DNA from: Flavobacterium psychrophilum
Lineage (GTDB): Bacteria; Bacteroidota; Bacteroidia; Flavobacteriales; Flavobacteriaceae
Reading direction: 5' to 3'
Assembly (NCBI GenBank): GCA_945907225.1
Contig: CAMDSN010000071.1
Coordinates: 1 to 7,887, forward strand
Length of the DNA: 7,887 nucleotides
The notes beneath the pieces were generated by a model that ran no database searches, was not told the DNA's origin, and was given only the letters and a program-made list of their open reading frames with translations. The position numbers were made by a program, and so were the translations under genes. Positions 1 to 6,135 of the stretch are shown piece by piece. The first letter of the stretch is position 1. Each line of letters starts with the position of its first letter.

Positions 1-81
1 CGTTATACATTAGGCACTATGTTATTGGTAGATTTAATATGTGTTATTACAGCTATTTTTGTTGCGGGATGGTTTTTTTAA
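1..81 (+). CDS. C-terminal end of a membrane protein (partial, 5' end outside window)
   Basis: Frame 1 is open from the first base to a TAA at 79-81 and encodes 26 residues. After the first few residues the tail is almost entirely hydrophobic and ends in AGWFF, which looks like a final transmembrane helix stopping right at the membrane edge. This suggests the last helix of an integral membrane protein encoded mostly to the left of the window. The fragment is too short to assign a family. It lies 79 bp upstream of the next plus-strand gene in the same orientation, so the two could be co-transcribed, but nothing visible proves it. A chance open frame is possible, although the hydrophobic pattern makes a real C-terminus more likely. 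Confidence 0.5.
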   Translation, partial: RYTLGTMLLVDLICVITAIFVAGWFF

Positions 82-160
82 CTTTCGGCGACTATTTAAA
101 ACCATACTCAAAAGCAGCTAATTACAACTAAATTTTACCCACTAAACTATTCAAACTCGT

Positions 161-550
161 ATGCCTTTCACAGAAAGCTTTTTAGATTTTTACAACAATG
201 TCAAAGCCAGTTTAGCTGATGGAACCTTTGCGAAATTAACACTAGCAAAAACTATCGGGAACACCGATTTAATGAATATATATGTTCGGCCAATTCTAGA
301 AGATAGCATTTTGAAACTAGAACTTAAATACAAATTCCAGCAGGAAGAAGTAATTGAAATTCATACTATCGATGCGGCTCGTGATAAGTTGGTTACCTAC
401 ATCAATAACCCTTTCATGTCGGCAATTTTATTTACTACCGAATTTGATTTAACATATAAATTGAATAAAAAACGAGCGGTAAGTGTTATAAAAAAAGGGA
501 ACACTTTTGGCAATCCTTCAGAAGTTTTATTGGAATATCTTAATCAATAA
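161..550 (+). CDS. Small hypothetical protein resembling the N-terminal domain of a Bacteroidota methyltransferase-like family
   Basis: This gene encodes a soluble protein of 129 residues with no signal peptide or membrane segment. From memory, the pattern FAKLTLAK (res 23-30), then NIYVRP (39-44), then LFTTEFD (about 90-96), then NKK, matches the N-terminal region of a Bacteroidota protein annotated as a SAM-dependent methyltransferase. The longer proteins follow this region with a methyltransferase domain; this one stops before any SAM-binding GxGxG motif. The next gene is convergent, so no lost domain lies downstream. It is therefore either a genuine stand-alone version or a truncated copy. 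ATG at 161 is the first in-frame start that leaves the conserved block whole; no Shine-Dalgarno is visible. The stop overlaps the 3' end of scoB by 11 bp. The function is unknown, and the family link is a recollection, not a search result. Confidence 0.75.
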   Translation: MPFTESFLDFYNNVKASLADGTFAKLTLAKTIGNTDLMNIYVRPILEDSILKLELKYKFQQEEVIEIHTIDAARDKLVTYINNPFMSAILFTTEFDLTYKLNKKRAVSVIKKGNTFGNPSEVLLEYLNQ

Positions 551-1199
551 CCATTTCCGGAATTTCTCCTTCAATAATTAAATCAGCTTCTGTAGCTTTA
601 ATAATATCTTCAACTGACACCCCTGGGGCACGTTCTAATAATTTGAATCCTTTTGAAGTAATTTCTAAAACAGCCAGTTCGGTTACTACTTTTTTCACAC
701 AGCCGACACCAGTCAATGGGAGTGTACATTTTTTTAAAATTTTACTTTCACCTGCTTTATTAACGTGCATCATCGCCACGATTATATTTTCTGCTGCCGC
801 TACCAAATCCATCGCGCCGCCCATTCCTTTTACCATTTTTCCTGGGATTTTCCAGTTGGCGATATCTCCATTTTCAGATACTTCCATCGCGCCAAGAATA
901 GTTAAATCAACTTTTTGACTGCGAATCATACCAAAACTAAACGCAGAATCAAAAAAACTTGCTCCCGGCATCGTGGTTATAGTTTGTTTCCCCGCATTAA
1001 TAACATCAGCATCCTCCTCACCCTCAAATGGGAATGGCCCCATTCCGAGCACCCCATTTTCACTTTGAAATTCAACCGATATGTCATTTTGAACATAATT
1101 AGCAACTAGCGTAGGAATTCCAATACCAAGGTTAACATAATAGCGATCTTTAACTTCTTTGGCTATTCGTTTTGCAATATCATTTTTGTCTAGAGCCAT
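540..1199 (-). CDS. scoB: 3-oxoacid CoA-transferase (succinyl-CoA:3-ketoacid type), subunit B
   Basis: This is the beta subunit of a family I CoA-transferase, which moves CoA from succinyl-CoA to an acyl acid such as acetoacetate in ketone-body or short-chain acid metabolism. The 219-residue length is normal for a separate B subunit. The family signature FQSENGVLG is at residues 44-52. Within it, E47 is the glutamate that forms the covalent glutamyl-CoA intermediate. Further conserved stretches are NLGIGIPT (23-30) and GKMVKGMGGAMDL (near 120-132). The start gives the usual N-terminus just ahead of an amphipathic helix. The partner subunit lies upstream on the same strand, but 97 bp away rather than adjacent. 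The gene ends tail to tail with the small plus-strand gene, leaving no room for a separate intergenic terminator. The exact acyl substrate cannot be read from sequence; acetate or butyrate CoA-transferase (AtoA-like) is the main alternative. Confidence 0.95.
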   Translation of the reverse strand: MALDKNDIAKRIAKEVKDRYYVNLGIGIPTLVANYVQNDISVEFQSENGVLGMGPFPFEGEEDADVINAGKQTITTMPGASFFDSAFSFGMIRSQKVDLTILGAMEVSENGDIANWKIPGKMVKGMGGAMDLVAAAENIIVAMMHVNKAGESKILKKCTLPLTGVGCVKKVVTELAVLEITSKGFKLLERAPGVSVEDIIKATEADLIIEGEIPEMVID

Positions 1200-1296
1200 G
1201 TGTAACGTGATAAATTTTAGAGATCATTATAAAACGATAGAATTTTCTAATTTTTTACAATGTATATAGAAAATTAAGAATCTATTTTTTAGTTAT

Positions 1297-1995
1297 TTAT
1301 TTTTGACGAACGGTGCGTTGTTCAATTCGTTTTTCAAATATTTGGCCTTTAAAAATTCGTTGCACCATAATTCCAGGAATATGAATTTCATTTGGATGTA
1401 AGGCTCCAGGGGGCAATAATTCCTCTACTTCTGCAATGGTTATTTTTGCAGCTCCAGCCATGCAGGCGTTGAAGTTTCGAGCAGTTCCTTTAAAAATAAG
1501 ATTTCCAGCTTCGTCACCTTTCCATGCTTTAATTATAGAGAAATCTGCTTTATAGGCAAATTCCATAATATGCATTTTTCCGTTAAATTCTCTTATTTCT
1601 TTCCCATTTGCTACTTCGGTTCCATAACCTGCGGGGGTAAAAAAGGCAGGAATGCCGGCCTGAGCTGCTCGACATTTTTCAGCCAAAGTTCCTTGAGGCG
1701 TTAGTTCAACTTCCAATTCGCCTGATAACATTTGGCGTTCAAATTCAGCATTTTCCCCAACGTATGAAGAGATCATTTTTTTTATTTGTCTTTTTTGTAG
1801 TAGTAATCCAAGTCCAAAGTCATCAATGCCCGCATTATTTGAAATACAGGTAAGTTCTTTATTCTCTTTCCTTACCAATTCAGAAATGCTATTCTCTGGA
1901 ATCCCACAAAGTCCAAACCCTCCAAGCATAATTGTCATTCCGTCTTCTATACCTTCAAGCGCTTCTTGAACGGAATTTACTGTTTTACGTATCAT
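1297..1995 (-). CDS. scoA: 3-oxoacid CoA-transferase (succinyl-CoA:3-ketoacid type), subunit A
   Basis: This is the alpha subunit that pairs with the downstream B subunit to make the active CoA-transferase. Its 232 residues fit the family. Residues 18-33 (DG, three hydrophobic residues, GGFGLCGIP) match the classical CoA-transferase signature 1, where the glycine-rich loop contributes to the CoA site. Later conserved elements are SNNAG (52-56), a [12 protein letters not shown] stretch near residue 100, and FFTPAGYGT near 120. The ATG lies 16 bp after the stop of the penicillin-binding protein gene, so the gene is probably read from the envelope operon upstream. The region before the start is A/T-rich with no Shine-Dalgarno, which is normal in Bacteroidota. 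The protein is cytoplasmic and the catalytic glutamate is in subunit B. The ScoA rather than AtoD name rests on overall resemblance. Confidence 0.95.
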   Translation of the reverse strand: MIRKTVNSVQEALEGIEDGMTIMLGGFGLCGIPENSISELVRKENKELTCISNNAGIDDFGLGLLLQKRQIKKMISSYVGENAEFERQMLSGELEVELTPQGTLAEKCRAAQAGIPAFFTPAGYGTEVANGKEIREFNGKMHIMEFAYKADFSIIKAWKGDEAGNLIFKGTARNFNACMAGAAKITIAEVEELLPPGALHPNEIHIPGIMVQRIFKGQIFEKRIEQRTVRQK

Positions 1996-2011
1996 AATTT
2001 AGGATGAGATT

Positions 2012-4306
2012 TTATAATTCCAATTCATCTAAGTTTGGATCATCCTCATCTGGAAGTGGCTCAGATTCTCCAACCCAAGTACCGCCACGACTTTCTTTTT
2101 TCCAGCAATCTAAACTTATGGTTAAGCTATCTGGCTCTTCAAAATCTTCTTCAGAAATGAGCAACTTTTTATCTTGGTAGCACTTTTTCATAAAACAACC
2201 CCAAATAGGAAGTGCGGCTGCAGCTCCTTGCCCATAAGTTATAGATTTAAAACGAGCAGATCGATCTTCACATCCAACCCAAACTCCAGTTGCTAAATTT
2301 GGCACCATTCCAATAAACCATCCATCAGATTGATTTTGGGTTGTTCCTGTTTTACCGGCAATTGAATTTGTAAATGCATAGGGATATCCTGTCCAAAGCG
2401 CTGGACCAACACCACCTCTTCTTAGTCGAGCACCAGATCCTATTTCAGTTACACCTTCTAATAATTTTATAACAGAGTATGCAATATCCCTATTCAACAC
2501 ATCATGTGTTATAGGGGTTGGTTCAAAAACAGTATTTCCATTTTTATCTTCTACTCTGCTAATAAATTGAGGTTCTATGTAAACCCCTTGATTGGCAAAG
2601 GTGCTATAGGCCCCTACCATTTCTTTTACAGTTATTTCTACAGTTCCTAGTGCAATTGTTGCATTTCTTGGCATTTTTGATTTTATACCTAATCTTCGAG
2701 TTAAGGCTATTACGTTATCAGTTCCAACTCTATCAATTAACTTAGCAGATATAGTATTAATAGAATAAGCCAAAGCGCTTTTTAAATTTACAGAACCACG
2801 GTATCTATGGTCAGAATTTTGTGGTCGCCAACCATTAATATTAACAGGTCCGTCAACAACATAATCACACGGAGTCATCCCTTGTTGTTCAAATGCAGAG
2901 GCGTAAACAAATGGCTTAAATGTAGAGCCTACTTGTCTGGCGCCTTGTCCAACGTGATCATATTTAAAATATTTATAGTTAATTCCACCTACCCATGCTT
3001 TTATATGTCCTGTTTTAGGCTCCATCGACATTAAGCCAGCATGTAGAAAATGTTTGTAATATCTAATGGAATCTAGAGGTGTCATTAATGTATCTAATTC
3101 TCCTTTCCAAGAAAAAATTTTCATTTTTGTTTTAACACTAAAGGAAGCTACTATTTCCTCGTCTGATTTTTCCTCTTCTTTCATAACTCGCCAACGTTCA
3201 GAAGCTTTCATAGCAGCTTTCATGACATTATCGGTCTGTTCTTTTGATAAATTTATAAACGGAGCATTAGTGTTTCCTCTTTGTTCTACAAAAAATTGTG
3301 GCTGCAAATTTTTAAGATGAGCTTGAACCGCCTCTTCAGCATATTGTTGAATTTTAGAATCTAAGGTGGTGTAAATTTTTAACCCATCGCCGTATATATT
3401 ATAATCGCTACCATCGGGTTTTTTATTTTCTATTATCCACTTTTTCATATAATTTCGGAGGTACTCTCTAAAATAAGTTGCATTTCCATCATTATGATTT
3501 TCGGGATGAAAATTCAAAACAATCGGTTCCATACTCAATTTTTCTTTGGTTGCATTATCTAAAGTACCATTTCTAACCATTTGGCCTAAAACGGTATTTC
3601 TTCTATCAAAAACCAATTTCTTTCTTTTTTCCCTCACGGGATTGTATAAAGATGGGTTTTTTAGCATTCCAACAAACATTGCCGACTCATCAATAGTTAA
3701 TTTACTTGGTTCTTTCCCGAAGTAAACTTTAGAAGCAGACCGAATTCCAACAGCGGTATTTACAAAATCAACTTTATTGAGGTACATTGCAATAATCTCA
3801 TTTTTTGTGTATTGTCGCTCTAATTTTATGGCAATAATCCACTCTTTTACTTTTTGAATAACTCTAAATAGTTTAAAATTTGCTCCTTCGCCATGAAATA
3901 ATAATTTCGCTAATTGTTGCGTTAATGTACTGGCGCCACCATTTGAACCTAGTTTTAAAACAGCGCCTATAGTTCTTTTAGCATCGATACCAGAATGTTC
4001 GTAAAAACGCTCATCTTCAGTAGCCACTAGTGCTTTAACCAAATGAGGGGGTAAATCTTCATATTTAACAGGCTGTCTATTCTCACTGTAGAATTTACCT
4101 AAAAGCACCCCGTCCGAAGTATAAATTTCAGTAGCCAAATTGGAATCGGGATTTTCTAAATCTTCAAATGAAGGCATCCCGCCAAAAAAACCATAATATG
4201 CTAGTACGAAAAACAATACCACCACAGTAATCCCGTAGAAAAATAGCTTCCAAAATTTATTTTGGTAGTACTTTATGTCTTTTACTCCCACGTTTTTTTT
4301 TGCCAT
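2012..4306 (-). CDS. Bifunctional class A penicillin-binding protein (PBP1A type; transglycosylase/transpeptidase)
   Basis: This enzyme polymerises lipid II into glycan strands and cross-links the peptides at the outer face of the inner membrane. The protein is 764 residues. A short basic cytoplasmic tail is followed by one membrane anchor at about 20-40. The GT51 transglycosylase domain follows, with ATEDERFYEH (95-104; E97 is the likely catalytic glutamate), GASTLTQQLAK (124-134) and the KLERQYTKNEI block with E163. A linker of roughly residues 335-420 is rich in charged residues. The transpeptidase domain has all three motifs: STFK (461-464; S461 is the acylated serine), SIN (515-517) and KTGTT (652-656). 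The C-terminus (about 747-764) is strongly acidic. The gene starts 4 bp after gldH, so co-transcription and coupled translation are likely. All catalytic motifs are intact. I leave the symbol empty because mrcA/ponA/pbpC naming varies. Confidence 0.96.
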   Translation of the reverse strand: MAKKNVGVKDIKYYQNKFWKLFFYGITVVVLFFVLAYYGFFGGMPSFEDLENPDSNLATEIYTSDGVLLGKFYSENRQPVKYEDLPPHLVKALVATEDERFYEHSGIDAKRTIGAVLKLGSNGGASTLTQQLAKLLFHGEGANFKLFRVIQKVKEWIIAIKLERQYTKNEIIAMYLNKVDFVNTAVGIRSASKVYFGKEPSKLTIDESAMFVGMLKNPSLYNPVREKRKKLVFDRRNTVLGQMVRNGTLDNATKEKLSMEPIVLNFHPENHNDGNATYFREYLRNYMKKWIIENKKPDGSDYNIYGDGLKIYTTLDSKIQQYAEEAVQAHLKNLQPQFFVEQRGNTNAPFINLSKEQTDNVMKAAMKASERWRVMKEEEKSDEEIVASFSVKTKMKIFSWKGELDTLMTPLDSIRYYKHFLHAGLMSMEPKTGHIKAWVGGINYKYFKYDHVGQGARQVGSTFKPFVYASAFEQQGMTPCDYVVDGPVNINGWRPQNSDHRYRGSVNLKSALAYSINTISAKLIDRVGTDNVIALTRRLGIKSKMPRNATIALGTVEITVKEMVGAYSTFANQGVYIEPQFISRVEDKNGNTVFEPTPITHDVLNRDIAYSVIKLLEGVTEIGSGARLRRGGVGPALWTGYPYAFTNSIAGKTGTTQNQSDGWFIGMVPNLATGVWVGCEDRSARFKSITYGQGAAAALPIWGCFMKKCYQDKKLLISEEDFEEPDSLTISLDCWKKESRGGTWVGESEPLPDEDDPNLDELEL

Positions 4307-4310
4307 AATA

Positions 4311-4796
4311 TTAATCTATTGATTCTATTCTAAAACCTACATCGGTTATTCCATTAAGCTCAGTTATGCCTGCTATTTTTCCAGTTTGTCTCGTGGCATG
4401 TTGAATGTGGATTTTATAAATTCCCTTTTGAGAAAACTTTGCTTTTGCTTTATAAAATAGTTTACTCTCCTTGATGTCTGTAAAACCATCTCCTAGGAGT
4501 TTTCCTTCCGGATTTGTCATTTGGTATTCTAGCGTATCAACTTTAATTTTTCTATTGGGTTGCTCCAAGGAAACTATTAAAAATAAATTATTAAATGGAT
4601 AGTCATCATTATCCCTCACATTTATATACAAATTAAATGCTTTTTCAGGATCTAATTTTGGTAATTCAAATGTTACAATACTATCCATATGCCAAGAAGA
4701 GCCAACCGATTTATATTTGTCAAAAACCCTTTTTTTGTCACATGAAACGACAATAATTAGTAAAAAAATTAAAAGCAGGCTAATCTTTATTTTCAT
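4311..4796 (-). CDS. gldH: Gliding motility lipoprotein GldH
   Basis: This is an envelope lipoprotein required for gliding motility in Flavobacterium, where it belongs to the Gld set linked to the type IX secretion/gliding machinery; its biochemical role is unresolved. The protein has 161 residues. Its N-terminus is a lipoprotein signal: two lysines, a hydrophobic stretch over residues 5-17 and the lipobox VVSC with C19 as the lipidated cysteine. Recognisable family features of the mature part are a WHMDS segment (about 36-40), FNLYINVRDNDDYPFNNLF (about 54-72), and GITDVGFRIE near the C-terminus. The start lies inside the end of the ricT-like gene (17-bp overlap in another frame), and the stop is 4 bp before the PBP gene. 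This order fits the arrangement I recall from flavobacteria. Some non-gliding Bacteroidota also carry gldH, so its presence does not prove motility. Confidence 0.93.
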   Translation of the reverse strand: MKIKISLLLIFLLIIVVSCDKKRVFDKYKSVGSSWHMDSIVTFELPKLDPEKAFNLYINVRDNDDYPFNNLFLIVSLEQPNRKIKVDTLEYQMTNPEGKLLGDGFTDIKESKLFYKAKAKFSQKGIYKIHIQHATRQTGKIAGITELNGITDVGFRIESID

Positions 4797-6003
4797 TTTT
4801 CTTTATGATAAATGGTTTTTTGTTTGTGGGGTTTGAATTTTGCCCTTGCTCTTTTCTTGGATTTTGATTTGACACCTTATTTTTACTTCTGTTTTTATTC
4901 TTACTCTTTTTGGGCTGATCAAAGCGAGTGAGACTTTCCTGCCCCATAGCATTATTAAAATCTTTTTGAGGCTCAGCAACCGTTTCGATAGCATATTCTT
5001 CAAGCGAACTAACTTTTTTATTTTGCTTATTTTCGGCGATTATTTCTTTTACTTGAGCAATATTCAAAACATGCCAATTTGCAAAATTTTCAGTGTAAGT
5101 AAACCACATTAGACCTTTAAAAATATCTTGTTTTTGACAAATAGCATCTCCTTTTTCAGTTTTTAATTTGGTTTCAAAATCAGGAAATTCTTTTAAGGCA
5201 TCTAAGTAGGTGTCTAGCTCATAGTTTAAACAACATTTAAGTTTACCACATTGTCCAGCTAATTTTTGAGGGTTTAATGATAATTGTTGATAACGTGCCG
5301 CAGATGTATTTACACTACGAAAATCGGTTAACCATGTAGAGCAACACAATTCTCTGCCACAAGATCCAATCCCGCCAAGTCTAGCGGCTTCTTGTCTTAA
5401 CCCTACTTGCTTCATTTCGATTCTGGTGTTGAAAACGCGGGAGTAGTCTTTAATTAAAAGCCTAAAATCAACCCTATCGTTTGCGGTGTAATAGAAAGTA
5501 ACTTTTGACCCATCACCTTGATATTCGATATCGGAGATTTTCATTTCCAATTTGTGAATGATTGCTAATTCTCTTGCTTTAACCTTCATAGGCTCCTCTT
5601 TATCCCGAGCTGCCGACCAAATATCGACGTCTTTTTGAGTAGCCTTTCTATATATTTTGGGGATGTCAGTGTTGGTGTGATTTGCCCCTTTTTTCTTCAT
5701 TTGAATTTTAACTAATTCGCCCGTAAGTGTTACTATCCCAACGTCATGACCAGGGGAAGCTTCAGTAGCAACAATATCACTAATACTAAGTGTTAGTTTT
5801 TCGGTGTTACGATAAAATTCTTTTCTTCCGTTTTTGAATCGAACTTCAACACAATCGAAAGCGGTTTCGCCATTTGGCAAACTCATGTTGGCTAACCAAT
5901 CAAAAACAGTAAGTTTATTGCAACTATCCGTTCCGCAAGTTCCGTTATTTTTGCAGCCTTTTGGGGCGCTACCATCAGATGTTGAGCAACTTTGACAAGC
6001 CAT
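4780..6003 (-). CDS. ricT: PSP1-domain, RicT-like iron-sulfur protein with extra N-terminal cysteine cluster
   Basis: This is a homologue of Bacillus subtilis RicT (YaaT), a PSP1-domain protein that binds Fe-S clusters with RicA and RicF and influences RNase Y-dependent mRNA processing. The protein has 407 residues, longer than Bacillus RicT (about 275). The PSP1 core covers roughly 50-325 and holds the conserved cysteine groups GSCGRELCC (C215, C220, C221) and GQCGKLKCC (C252, C257, C258). Additions are an N-terminal segment with C3, C6, C17, C23 and C28, and a basic, Asn/Lys/Gln-rich, probably disordered tail from about 363 to the end. The tail coding region overlaps the start of gldH. It is the first gene of the ricT-gldH-PBP-sco cluster and is preceded by a plausible promoter. 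RicA and RicF are not encoded here. The PSP1 assignment is strong; its role in Bacteroidota is inferred. Confidence 0.9.
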   Translation of the reverse strand: MACQSCSTSDGSAPKGCKNNGTCGTDSCNKLTVFDWLANMSLPNGETAFDCVEVRFKNGRKEFYRNTEKLTLSISDIVATEASPGHDVGIVTLTGELVKIQMKKKGANHTNTDIPKIYRKATQKDVDIWSAARDKEEPMKVKARELAIIHKLEMKISDIEYQGDGSKVTFYYTANDRVDFRLLIKDYSRVFNTRIEMKQVGLRQEAARLGGIGSCGRELCCSTWLTDFRSVNTSAARYQQLSLNPQKLAGQCGKLKCCLNYELDTYLDALKEFPDFETKLKTEKGDAICQKQDIFKGLMWFTYTENFANWHVLNIAQVKEIIAENKQNKKVSSLEEYAIETVAEPQKDFNNAMGQESLTRFDQPKKSKNKNRSKNKVSNQNPRKEQGQNSNPTNKKPFIIKKNENKD

Positions 6004-6018
6004 AATTATATAGGTGAT

Positions 6019-6033
6019 GTTGCGTAAAGCAAC
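6019..6033 (-). other. Small inverted repeat in the leader of the ricT-like gene
   Basis: GTTGC and GCAAC form a perfect 5-bp inverted repeat around a 5-nt loop. It lies 15 bp before the ricT ATG and inside the transcript predicted from the candidate promoter. It has no T-tract, so it is not a terminator. It could be a small RNA hairpin that limits access to the start codon or a protein-binding site. It stands out because it is relatively GC-rich within a very AT-rich spacer. A 5-bp stem may also occur by chance. Confidence 0.3.
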
Positions 6034-6060
6034 TTATGATTTATAAAAACAATTAATTTG

Positions 6061-6092
6061 TAAATATAGTATTTTAAAAAAATAATTTACAA
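6061..6092 (-). promoter_or_regulatory. Candidate Bacteroidota-type promoter for the ricT-gldH-PBP operon
   Basis: On the minus strand, TTG (complement of 6090-6092) is followed after 21 bp by TATATTTA (complement of 6061-6068) and then C. The described Flavobacterium promoter is TTG, 17-23 bp, TAnnTTTG, so the -7 box matches at all but the last base. The start of transcription would fall near 6054, leaving a leader of about 50 nt before the ricT ATG. The region is very AT-rich, so a chance match is possible, but the position and spacing fit. Confidence 0.42.
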
Positions 6093-6135
6093 CATTTAAT
6101 TTTCATTGTGGTATTCAAAATGAAATTCTGGGATT

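Noticed and set aside
643..918. 91-codon plus-strand open frame, and another at 915-1109, opposite scoB
   Set aside because: Both lie antisense inside the strongly supported scoB gene, have no family resemblance, and are composition shadows of that coding strand.
1239..1290. Short inverted repeats (TAGAA/TTCTA and ATAGA/TCTAT) between scoA and scoB
   Set aside because: Stems of 5 bp made almost only of A-T pairs, with no proper T-tract on the transcribed strand; not credible as terminators or riboswitches.
2807..3320. Plus-strand open frames at 2807-3034 and 3066-3320 opposite the PBP gene
   Set aside because: They are antisense to intact transpeptidase-domain and linker coding sequence and show no recognisable protein features.
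4803..5003. 66-codon minus-strand open frame within the 3' part of the ricT-like gene
   Set aside because: It is a shifted frame over the Lys/Asn-rich tail; its Lys/Ile/Leu-rich composition follows from the AAA-rich DNA.
6101..6125. 7-bp inverted repeat (TTTCATT / AATGAAA) after the trhO stop, considered as a terminator
   Set aside because: The stem has one G-C pair, the loop is 11 nt, and no T-tract follows directly on the minus strand. Such repeats are expected by chance in this AT-rich spacer.
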